Assembly: GCA_963808965.1 (NCBI GenBank)
Contig: CAWEHU010000010.1
Location: forward strand, 1 to 64,000
From: CAWEHU01 sp963808965
GTDB lineage: Bacteria > Pseudomonadota > Alphaproteobacteria > Acetobacterales > Acetobacteraceae
Direction: 5' to 3'
DNA length: 64,000 nucleotides
The notes under the pieces were generated by a model, which saw nothing but the letters and a program-made list of their open reading frames with translations, was not told the DNA's origin and did not search any database. Below, piece after piece: positions 53,986-62,067 of the stretch; the stretch's first letter is position 1, and each line of letters starts with the position of its first letter. Made by a program: the position numbers and the translations under genes.

Positions 53986-55737
53986 CTATGTCGCGTAAAA
54001 CAGGCTGACCTTCACCAGGCCGTCCCGCTGTTTCGCTGATTTCCGGTCGGCGATCAGGCCACGCAGGAAGTCCTTCAGTCCGGCAAACACAGCGGCCTCT
54101 TCGTTATCGATTTCGCTCTTGGGAAAAGCGGGCACGAGAGCTATCTCCGGTAGTGAAGGAACCTGGCGGCCGTGACAGACGACCGCGACGCCGAAATCCA
54201 GGCCGTTGAACGAGACCCGCAGCGCGCCGCTGGCATCATGCGGGTGGACTTTGGAGAAAAAAGCCAGAACCTCCTCCGTCTGATCGGCGGCCGTGGCGAT
54301 GGTTTCGGCGGGAACCTTCCAGCCTTGCGCCTTGTCGCGCAGGAACTCGAGCGCAGCCGTCATGGAAGCGTTCGAGGCGGCCCAAACGGTTTCCGCGCGC
54401 TGCCGTGCGCCGGCCCGGAACAGCAGCGTGAGGACCAGCGCCGCCGTCAGGCCGAACGCGAGCGGGTTTCCCGTCAGGCTGCGTGCCGCGGGCGAGAGTT
54501 CGTGGAAATAGTGGGGGAACACGTTTTCGCTGAGCGCCAGCAGAGTCGAGATACCGATGACGTAAACGGCACGGGTATCGACCGGGCGCGACAACATGAT
54601 CTGCATACCGCCGCTGATCATGAACGACGCGGTGAAGACCAGCAGCGAGCCGGCCACCTCCGGCGGGACCAGCAGGAAAAACCCGGCCAGCTTGGGCGAG
54701 AACGCGACCGCGAGCAGAATGACGGAAGCGGCGAACGCAATGACACGGCTGGTCGCGCCGGTCGCGTCAGAGATTCCAACCAAGCTCGGCGCGATGCTCA
54801 TGCCGGGCGCGCCTATGGTGCCGGCGATGACATTGGCGAGCCCGTCCGCGAGCACGCCCTTGCGGACATTCGTCATGTCGGGCCGCTGCCAGGCGGCGTC
54901 GTTGATGCGTTGACACGTGCTGACAACGCCAACCGCGCGCAGCGCCGCGGCCACCCCCGCCGCCAGGAAGGCGGGCAGCAATTCAACGCTGAACCCAAGT
55001 TGCAGCAGCGCTGGCCGTGGGGCTGCAAGCCATTCCGCATCCCCGATAGCGGCGAAGCCAGCGGGCGGGATCAGTTGCAGTAAGCCTGCGGCTATCATGC
55101 CCGCGATCAGTCCCAGCATCGAGCAGAGCAGCTTGAGCGTACCCCGGCCCCAGATGCTGAGCCCCACGCAGGTCGCGAGGGTCAGAATTGTTACGATCAT
55201 GTGTAAGTGGAACGACAACAGCGCCCCGTGCTGAACGTCGAGCATCTGGCCGACACCCACCACACCGAGCTGTAGACCGACGATGAAAACCGTGAGCCCG
55301 CTGAGAACCGGCGTGATGACAAAACGGAGGCGGTTGAGAAAAAGCGCGATCAGCAATTCCATGATGCCGGCGATAAGCGTCATGCCGAACACAAGGGGCA
55401 TTCCGCCGCTCTGCGCCGCGAGGACGGAAGGTGCGAGATAGGTGGCAGAATAGACCGGTGGTGCGAGGAACCCGGAACCGACCGGGCCACGTGGCAGCGC
55501 CTGGAGCGTTGTACCGATCGCGAGGGCCACGCAGGCGATCCCCATCAGATTGACGCTCTCGGCGGCCGAAAGCTTCGCATTTCGGAGGATAATCGCGACC
55601 AAGACGAGGTAGATCGCATCCATGACGGCGTATTGCAGACCGAGCAGCGCAAGTCGTGCCGGCGGAGGCCATTCATCCAGGGCATAGAGCAACCCAGGCG
55701 GCCGCACGCTGGGGTTGGAAGCGATTGCAAGTGACAT
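53986..55737 (-). CDS. NCS2 (xanthine/uracil) permease with C-terminal extension
   Basis: 583 residues from ATG 55737 (an upstream start would add 25). The membrane part of about 440 residues has the NCS2 layout of some 12-14 helices, with QALPRGPVGSGFLAPPVYSATYL near the start and the family's SIAPSLVGISDATGATSRVIAF and FSPKLAGFFLLVPPEVAGSLLVFTASFMI segments. It is followed by a soluble tail of about 120 residues: MTAALEFLRDKAQGW, ATAADQTEEVLAFFSKVH, GALRVSFNGLDFGVAVVCHGR and DFLRGLIADRKSAKQRDGLVKVSLFYAT. That tail looks like a GHKL/anti-sigma-type ATP-binding half domain. The transport substrate is probably a purine or pyrimidine base; the tail's role is unknown. Confidence 0.82.
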   Translation of the reverse strand: MSLAIASNPSVRPPGLLYALDEWPPPARLALLGLQYAVMDAIYLVLVAIILRNAKLSAAESVNLMGIACVALAIGTTLQALPRGPVGSGFLAPPVYSATYLAPSVLAAQSGGMPLVFGMTLIAGIMELLIALFLNRLRFVITPVLSGLTVFIVGLQLGVVGVGQMLDVQHGALLSFHLHMIVTILTLATCVGLSIWGRGTLKLLCSMLGLIAGMIAAGLLQLIPPAGFAAIGDAEWLAAPRPALLQLGFSVELLPAFLAAGVAAALRAVGVVSTCQRINDAAWQRPDMTNVRKGVLADGLANVIAGTIGAPGMSIAPSLVGISDATGATSRVIAFAASVILLAVAFSPKLAGFFLLVPPEVAGSLLVFTASFMISGGMQIMLSRPVDTRAVYVIGISTLLALSENVFPHYFHELSPAARSLTGNPLAFGLTAALVLTLLFRAGARQRAETVWAASNASMTAALEFLRDKAQGWKVPAETIATAADQTEEVLAFFSKVHPHDASGALRVSFNGLDFGVAVVCHGRQVPSLPEIALVPAFPKSEIDNEEAAVFAGLKDFLRGLIADRKSAKQRDGLVKVSLFYAT

Positions 55738-55904
55738 GGCGGCAGGACCCAGACGCCGGGAAGCCCAGAATGATCCGGCGTCGATCAGGTGTCCATAGAC
55801 GGCCGTCAGCACGCCAAGCCGAGCTTAGGGCGATTGCGCTGACGGGAACCGGCAGACTCCACTTGTTCAGTGCCCACCCGTACCGTCCGGCAATGACCGT
55901 CGGT

Positions 55905-57621
55905 TTAGCCCTTCGGCAAACGCACGACGAACCGCGCCCCCAGTACGTGCCCCAATTCATCGCGTCGGTTCTCGGCGCTGATGCGGCCCTGTAGCGCCTC
56001 CACGATCTGGCGGCTGATAGAAAGTCCCAGGCCGGAGTGCTGGCCGAAGCGTTCGCCTTTCGGGCGCTCGGAATAGAACCGGTCGAAAATATGCTCGAGC
56101 TTGCCGTCGGGAATGCCCGGTCCGTCATCCTCGACGCTGATCGCGACGACATTGCCGGTTTCCCGCGCACGCAGCCAAATGCGGCCGTTCGGTTGACTGA
56201 ACGAATGCGCGTTGGCGATCAGGTTCCGAATAACCTGAACGAGGCGGCCCTCGACCGCCTTCACGACAAGTCCCTCGCGCGGGGCGTCGAGCTCAAGATG
56301 CGGGTCCTCATCGCCCCGCGTCGAATTCATGGATCTCCTGCAACGCGGAGAGAATGGGTGCGACGTCAACGGGTCCGGCGACCGTGCGCGAAAGCTCGGC
56401 GTCAACCCGCGATGCGTCGCTGATATCGCTGATGAGCCGGTCGAGCCGCGAGACATCCTCGGCGATGATCGCGAGCAACCGGCGCTGCTGGGCTGGGTCC
56501 TCGATCCGGCGCAGCGTCTCGATCGCGCTCCGTATCGAGGAAAGCGGGTTCTTGATTTCGTGCGCGACATCGGCGGCAAATCGCTCGATCGCATCCATGC
56601 GCGCCCAGAGGGCGGCGGCGGAGTCGGAGAGCGCGACCGCGAGCGCCCCCACTTCGTCGTTCCGGTCGAGCAAGGTCTGCGACACCGAGCCGGTGCGGCC
56701 CTTGCCCTCCCGCATCTGCGCCGCCGCTCCCGCCAGGCGCAGAATGGGACGGGCGATCGTGGACGACAGATACCAGGAGAGTCCGACCGTCAGCACGAGC
56801 GCGATGAAGAACAGGCCAAGGATCGACATGCGGATCGCGAACAGGCTCGCATCCACCTCGCGCGCCTCGCGCGTCAGCAGGATGATTCCGACGGTATGAT
56901 GATTGTGCTCCACCGGTTCGGCCACGGTCACGAGCAGCCGGTCATCCCTCGTGCGGCGGATATAGGGCGGCATCTCCCGGCTCTGGTCCGAATTGGTGAG
57001 ACGCAACTCCTCCTTCACGTCGGGCTGCCAGTCGAGGCCGGGCGCGCCGGGATTGATATCGACCTCGACCGAATTCGGCGCTTCATGCGGGAGCAGGGAA
57101 AGGATCTTGTCGTAAATCCACCCGATCGTGCCGAGCAGAGGTCCGCGATTCACCGCGGGCGGCAGCGGCTCCGTGCTAACCGCCCCCCCGGCGCCCTCGC
57201 GTACGCGGCTATCCGCGATCACCTGGCCGTCAGGGGCGTAGATCTTGGCCTGCGCGTTGGGCGTGGGCTCGGTCAACCGGCGCAGCAGCGGGCGGGCAAG
57301 CTCGGGCGCCAATTTGGGATTGTCGGGATTGTCCGCCCGTACCGCGCTCTCCCCGAGGGCGCCGGCGTAGATGCGCGCCTGCTCGCGCAATGCCCCCACC
57401 TCGGCCTCCAGCAATCCGTTCTGGTACTGGTCGAGGTAAAGCAGCGCCGCCACCAGCAGGGCGAGGGGGAGCGCATTGACCAGGAGGATGCGCCGCATCA
57501 GCGGCGAGCCGAAGCGGAAGCGGCGCAGGCCCGTCTTGCGTCGCCGGTCCTCGTCCGTCAGCCGAGCGGCTTCGCTCGCCTGCTCCGGAGACTGACGGCC
57601 GACGACTGGCGATTGGAGCAA
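55905..57621 (-). CDS. chvG: ChvG-like sensor histidine kinase (frameshift)
   Basis: 571 residues after repair, TTG start one base after the chvI stop. An N-terminal basic stretch (RRRKTGLRRFRFGSPLMRRI) precedes the first helix ILLVNALPLALLVAALLYLDQYQNGLL and a periplasmic stimulus-sensing domain. The second helix is SILGLFFIALVLTVGLSWYLS, followed by HAMP and HisKA (DVAHEIKNPLSSIRSAIETL). The break is at GAATTC (56323-56328); removing one base gives QEIHDSTRGDEDPHLELDAP. The ATPase motifs NLIANAHSFS, VEDDGPGIPDG and GLGLSISRQIVEALQG are present. ChvG/ExoS kinases respond to acidity and periplasmic inhibitors and control envelope and polysaccharide genes. Confidence 0.9.
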
Positions 57622-57622
57622 G

Positions 57623-58324
57623 TCAGTGCTCCTTGTAACGATAACCGATGCCGTAGAGCGTCTCGATGTGGTTGAAACTGTCGTCAACCGTGCGGAACTT
57701 TTTTCGGATACGCTTCACGTGACTGTCGATGGTGCGGTCGTCCACGTAGATGTTCTCGCCATACGCCGCGTCGATCAGCTGGTCGCGCGACTTCACCATG
57801 CCCGGCCGCGCCGCGAGCGCCTTGACCAGCAGAAATTCGGTGACGGTGAGCTGGATGTCCTTGCCGCGCCAAAGGCATTGATGCTTCGTCTCGTCCAGCA
57901 CGAGATCGCCACGCGACATGACGCCTGAAGGCGCTGCGCCCGATCCTTCCGCGCGGCTCGCCTCGTTGCGGCGGAGCAGTGCGCGGATGCGCTCGAGCAG
58001 CAGGCGCTGGCTGAACGGTTTGGTGATGTAGTCGTCCGCGCCGAGCCTGAGCCCCATCAACTCGTCCACCTCCTCGTCCTTGCTGGTCAGGAAAATGACC
58101 GGCATGGAGCTGCGCTGGCGCAGGCGTTGCAGAAGCTCCATCCCGTCCATGCGCGGCATCTTGATGTCGAGCACGGCGAGATCGACGGGGCGGGAGGTGA
58201 GGCCCTGTAACGCGCTCTCGCCGTCCGTGTAGGTGCGAACCTGGAAGCCCTCCTGCTCCAAGGTCATCGAGACGGAGGTGAGGATGTTCCGGTCGTCGTC
58301 GACAAGGGCGATCGTGTGCTTCAT
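57623..58324 (-). CDS. chvI: ChvI-like response regulator
   Basis: 233 residues from ATG 58324. The receiver has TIALVDDDRNILTSVSMTLEQEGF, phospho-acceptor Asp in LAVLDIKMPRMDGMELL and the switch pair in VIFLTSKDEEVDELMGLRLGADDYITKPFSQ. The winged helix includes LTVTEFLLVKALAARPGMVKSRDQLIDAAYG and DDRTIDSHVKRIRKKFR, ending HIETLYGIGYRYKEH. This is the close alphaproteobacterial ChvI pattern. It forms an operon with chvG; hprK-type genes that often follow are not downstream here. Confidence 0.93.
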   Translation of the reverse strand: MKHTIALVDDDRNILTSVSMTLEQEGFQVRTYTDGESALQGLTSRPVDLAVLDIKMPRMDGMELLQRLRQRSSMPVIFLTSKDEEVDELMGLRLGADDYITKPFSQRLLLERIRALLRRNEASRAEGSGAAPSGVMSRGDLVLDETKHQCLWRGKDIQLTVTEFLLVKALAARPGMVKSRDQLIDAAYGENIYVDDRTIDSHVKRIRKKFRTVDDSFNHIETLYGIGYRYKEH

Positions 58325-58474
58325 GGGCGCATCCTTCTGGGTCCCTTCTCTCGCCGCCAGTGCCATGATCCGCCTCCTCTATGCCGAAGCACAGGATGGC
58401 AGCCGATTGTGGCGCATTGCGGACATGAAGTGAACGGATCATGGCACGGGAGCCGCGCCCGGCCTGTGCGGAAT

Positions 58475-59845
58475 TTACTCCCCCACGCTTCTCCGGTCTC
58501 GCTCCACCAGCCTTACCAAGCTGACCAGCGCAGCGACCCCGGCGAAGCAGGCCCCCATGACCAGCGTAACGGTCGTGCCCCGCTGCCCGAAGAAGCCGAA
58601 GGCCATCGCGACCAGCGCGGCTCCCGTCGTCTGTCCGAGCAACCGGGCGGTCGCCAGCATCCCGCTCGCCCCGCCGCTGCGGGAGCGCGGCGCGGCGGTG
58701 ATCATCGCGCGATTGTTGGGGGAATTGAAAAAACCGAAACCGAAGCCGCAGATGGCCATGCGCCAGACCACGTCGGGGGTGGCCGGATCCGATGGCAGCA
58801 GCGCCAGGAGGGCCAGCCCGAGCGCCAGCGCGGCAAGCCCGATGCCGCCCAGGATGCCGGCCGGATACCGGTCGGCGAGCCGGCCGGCGAACGGCGCGAT
58901 CACGGCGACGGTCAGGGGCCAGGGCGTCATGAGCAACCCGGTCTCCACCTGCGAGCGGCCCAGCACATCCTCGAAGAAGAAAGGCAGCGACACGTAGGCG
59001 AGTCCCTGGGCGGTGAAGGAGCAGATCGAGGTCGCGACGGAAAGGGCGAAGAGCGGGATACGGAGCAGATCCAGGGGCAAGAGTGGCGCCGTTTCCGTCA
59101 TCTGCCGGTTGACCAGGACCCCGCCGATCACCAGCGAGGCGCCGATCTCCATGACGACGTTGCTGGTTCGCTGGCCGTGGCCGACGCCGTCGATCGCGGT
59201 GATGAGCAAGCCGAAGGTCAGCGCGCTGAGGGCGGCGCTCGGCATGTCGAAACGATGCTTCGCGAGCGGCGTCGGCGGCAGGGCGCGAATCCCGATCAGC
59301 AGCGCGATCGCGCCGGTCGGCACATTCACCGCGAACAGCCATGGCCAATGCGCGACCGAGAGAATGCCGGAGGCCACTGTCGGGCCAAGCGCCGCGGACA
59401 CGGAGCCGACCATCGCGTTGATGCCAACTCCGCGCCCGATCCAGCTTCGCGGGTAGATGAACCGGATCAAGGCGGTGTTGACGCTCATGATCCCAGCCGC
59501 TCCGAAGCCCTGCACGACGCGCGCGAGTGTGAGCGTCACCAGGGATTGCGACATGGCGCAGCCGAGCGAGGCCACGGTGAAGACCGCCATGCCGACGACG
59601 AAGACGCGCCGGTATCCGAAGATATCGCCGAGCGAGGAGAGTGGCAGCAGCGAGATCGTGACGGCAAGCTGGTACGCGTTCACCACCCAGATCGATTCGG
59701 CGGGGGTGGACTGCAAGTCGCGGGCGATGGTCGGAAGCGCGATGTTGGCGATGGCGCCGTCCAGCACCGCCATCGTAAGGCCGAGCGAGATCGTCAGGAC
59801 TGCCCAGTAGCGCTGGGGTAAGGGGAGGCCATCGGGGGCTTGCAT
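58475..59845 (-). CDS. MFS multidrug exporter, DHA2-like
   Basis: 456 residues. The first helix reads WAVLTISLGLTMAVLDGAIANIALPTIARDL, the DHA2 motif D1 (LDxTIVNVALP-like), followed by WVVNAYQLAVTISLLPLSSLGDIFGYRRVFVVGM (motif A) and LARVVQGFGAAGIMSVNTALI (motif B), and motif C-like GPTVASGILSVAHWPWLFAVNVPTG. Probably a proton-driven drug or metabolite exporter. A divergent or adjacent regulator is not visible. The frame is intact. Confidence 0.9.
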   Translation of the reverse strand: MQAPDGLPLPQRYWAVLTISLGLTMAVLDGAIANIALPTIARDLQSTPAESIWVVNAYQLAVTISLLPLSSLGDIFGYRRVFVVGMAVFTVASLGCAMSQSLVTLTLARVVQGFGAAGIMSVNTALIRFIYPRSWIGRGVGINAMVGSVSAALGPTVASGILSVAHWPWLFAVNVPTGAIALLIGIRALPPTPLAKHRFDMPSAALSALTFGLLITAIDGVGHGQRTSNVVMEIGASLVIGGVLVNRQMTETAPLLPLDLLRIPLFALSVATSICSFTAQGLAYVSLPFFFEDVLGRSQVETGLLMTPWPLTVAVIAPFAGRLADRYPAGILGGIGLAALALGLALLALLPSDPATPDVVWRMAICGFGFGFFNSPNNRAMITAAPRSRSGGASGMLATARLLGQTTGAALVAMAFGFFGQRGTTVTLVMGACFAGVAALVSLVRLVERDRRSVGE

Positions 59846-59891
59846 CGCCCCCGCTTACCCTCTCGGCCGGGCGAAGGCGAGATGGGCGGGC

Positions 59892-60206
59892 TTAGGCGGA
59901 CGCTTCGTCCACCCGCAGAATTTCGACCGCGGGCGGAGAGACCAGGATTTCGCTGAAGGCGTGCATCCAGCTCCCGGTCTCCGCATTGGAGCCGACCCCG
60001 CGATGGCGCAGTTCATCGAGTTGATCGAGATTGGTCAGCTCGACCTCGAACTGGAGGGCGGCGCCGCCCTGGCCTCGCGTCAGCGGCACGAGCAGCTTTG
60101 CCGCGAGATTCTTGCTCCGGGCTGACTCCACCTCGCGCCGGATGAAGTCGATCGCGCGCTGGCGATTGACCGGCAGCACTTCATAGGAAAAACGAGCCAA
60201 GTACAT
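59892..60206 (-). CDS. Small dimeric alpha-beta-barrel-like protein
   Basis: 104 residues from ATG 60206. YLARFSYEVLPVNRQRAIDFIRREVESARSKNLAAKLLVPLTRG, then GAALQFEVELTNLDQLDELRHRGVGSNAETGSWMHAFSEIL, a pattern of beta strands and helices like the NIPSNAP/ABM ferredoxin-like superfamily. No catalytic residues recognised. The upstream methyltransferase gene ends 15 bases away on the same strand, so the two may be cotranscribed. Confidence 0.6.
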   Translation of the reverse strand: MYLARFSYEVLPVNRQRAIDFIRREVESARSKNLAAKLLVPLTRGQGGAALQFEVELTNLDQLDELRHRGVGSNAETGSWMHAFSEILVSPPAVEILRVDEASA

Positions 60207-60221
60207 CGAGTTCCTCCTGGG

Positions 60222-60995
60222 TCAGGGCCTCCGGGCGATATAGATCCACTCGTTGCGGAGCAGCCCGAACTCCACCTCCCGCTCCGGCGGCATCCGGAAG
60301 GTCTCGACCGCGAACCCCGCCTCGGCCAGCCGTTCGGCGAAATCAAGCCCGTAATACCGCTTGTGGTCCTCGCCGCCGAAATGCACGAAACGGAGGGCCG
60401 GATCGGTGATTGCCGGATTCTCGTAGGTCCGCTGCCGCGTCGGGTTGATCGGCACGCTGAAAATGCCGAATCCGCCCGGCCTCAGCAGACGGAACAGTTC
60501 GCGCATCGCTTGCCGGTCGTCGTCGATGTGCTCCAGCACGTGATGCGCCATGACGACGTCGTAGCTCGCATCCGGCAGGCCGGTGCGGGTGATGTCGAGC
60601 CGGTGGGTCACGCCCTCCTGGTGCAGGTCCGCCGTCTCGTAGAGCGGATTGCCCCGCATCTGCCGCATCACGGTTTTCTCCGGCGCGAAGTGCAGGATGC
60701 GCTTGCCGGCCAGCTTGTCGCCGCCGCCTTCCGTGACCCAGAGATGGGTCAGGCGATGCCGCTCCCGGCTGCCGCACTGCAAGCACCGTACGTCCCAGCG
60801 GGACGGGCGGCCGACGCTGACGAACACGCCGTGATAGCCGCAGATCGGACAGGTGCGGGGGATCTTCGTGCGGGAGAACTGGCCTCGATCCCGCCACCAG
60901 GCTTCCACGAGGCGGCGCAGGATGGTCCAGTTCATCTGCCGGGCGGGCTTTTCGACGCCGCCGCTCAGCCGGTCCTGGACTGCTTGGGAGGACAT
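60222..60995 (-). CDS. Zinc-ribbon class I SAM methyltransferase
   Basis: 257 residues from ATG 60995. An N-terminal zinc ribbon CPICGYHGVFV with RCLQCGSRERHR precedes a methyltransferase core: RILHFAPEKTVMRQM, LYETADLHQEGVTHRLDIT, SYDVVMAHHVLEHIDDDRQAMRELFRLLRPGGFGIFSVPI. Methyltransferases with this CxxC ribbon and HVLEHI motif often act in glycan or lipid modification. The neighbouring ELM1-type gene is divergent. Confidence 0.82.
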   Translation of the reverse strand: MSSQAVQDRLSGGVEKPARQMNWTILRRLVEAWWRDRGQFSRTKIPRTCPICGYHGVFVSVGRPSRWDVRCLQCGSRERHRLTHLWVTEGGGDKLAGKRILHFAPEKTVMRQMRGNPLYETADLHQEGVTHRLDITRTGLPDASYDVVMAHHVLEHIDDDRQAMRELFRLLRPGGFGIFSVPINPTRQRTYENPAITDPALRFVHFGGEDHKRYYGLDFAERLAEAGFAVETFRMPPEREVEFGLLRNEWIYIARRP

Positions 60996-61113
60996 GAGGC
61001 GCGCTTAGCACCCACGGGCGGGCCGGACAACGTTCGCGGACCGTGCTCGTCTCTCCGCACGCGATCCGTCGTGACATTGACGCCTGCCCGCCCAACGCCG
61101 AAAAGCCCGCCCC

Positions 61114-62055
61114 ATGCCCGCCCCCTCCTCTTCCTGGATCATCAGCGAGGGCTTTGTCGGCCTGCAGGCTCAGGCGCTTGGTCTCGCCGAGGCCGCCGGG
61201 CTCGATCCCGAGTTGCGGGTGCTCGAGCCGCGGCCGCCCTGGCGCTGGGCGCCGGCCGCGATCTGGCCCGCGCCGCTCGCCGCGGTGCGGCCGCGCGCCT
61301 TGAACGCCCCCTGGCCCGACCTGCTGATCGGCTGCGGCGGGGTGGCGGCGGCGGTGGGAGCCGGGATGCGGCGTCGAGGCAAGGCGGTCGTCCAGGTACA
61401 GAACCCGCGGATGGATCCCCGCAAGTTCGACATCGTGGTGGTCAACCGCCATGACGAGCTGAGCGGCCCGAACGTCCTGGTGACCCGCACCGCTCTGCAT
61501 CGGGTTACGCCGGAACGGCTGGCCCGCGCTGCCGAGACCTGGGCTCCGCGGTTCGCGCACCTGCCGCGCCCGCTCGTCGCCGTGCTGGTCGGGGGCACGA
61601 ACGGCCGTTTCCGCCTGGACGAGCCCGTGGGCCGGATGCTGGCGGCCCAGCTCGCAGGGATGATGCGCCTCGACAAAGTAGGACTGGCGCTGACCCCCTC
61701 GCGCCGCACCGACCCGGCGGTGATCCAAAGTCTCGCGGACACGCTTGAGCCGCTGGGGGGCTGGATTTGGGACGGGACGGGGGAGAACCCGTATTTCGGC
61801 CTTCTGGCCTTGTCGGACGCCTTCGTGGTCACGGTCGACAGCGTCTCCATGGTATCCGAGGCGGTGGCGACGCACGCCCCGGTCATGCTAGCCCGGCTGC
61901 CGGGCAAGTCGCGTCGAATCGGCCTGTTCACCGATGCGCTCGTGGCCGACGGCCGCGTTCGTCCCTTCGAGGGCCGGCTGGAGACTTGGCCGGTACAGCC
62001 AATGAACGACACCCAGGAGGCCGCGGCCGAGATGCGCCGCCGCCTTGGTTTCTGA
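61114..62055 (+). CDS. ELM1/GtrOC1-like family protein
   Basis: 313 residues. SWIISEGFVGLQAQALGLAEAAGLDPE, DLLIGCGGVAAAVGAGMRRRGKAVVQVQNPRMDP, DIVVVNRHDELSGPNVLVTRTALHRVTPERL, VAVLVGGTNGRFRLDE and AFVVTVDSVSMVSEAVATHAPV match the bacterial relatives of plant ELM1 (mitochondrial fission) proteins, which have a GT-B-like fold and are suspected glycosyltransferases. The VTVDSVSMVSEA segment would be the nucleotide-sugar site by analogy. It precedes the 628-residue unknown gene by 12 bases. Confidence 0.85.
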   Translation: MPAPSSSWIISEGFVGLQAQALGLAEAAGLDPELRVLEPRPPWRWAPAAIWPAPLAAVRPRALNAPWPDLLIGCGGVAAAVGAGMRRRGKAVVQVQNPRMDPRKFDIVVVNRHDELSGPNVLVTRTALHRVTPERLARAAETWAPRFAHLPRPLVAVLVGGTNGRFRLDEPVGRMLAAQLAGMMRLDKVGLALTPSRRTDPAVIQSLADTLEPLGGWIWDGTGENPYFGLLALSDAFVVTVDSVSMVSEAVATHAPVMLARLPGKSRRIGLFTDALVADGRVRPFEGRLETWPVQPMNDTQEAAAEMRRRLGF

Positions 62056-62067
62056 TCGGGAAGAACG

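Noticed and set aside
5462..57621. Programmed +1 ribosomal frameshifting
   Set aside because: The sites share no slippery codon or downstream structure, and they fall in genes where no frameshifting is known. Kept only as a remote alternative.
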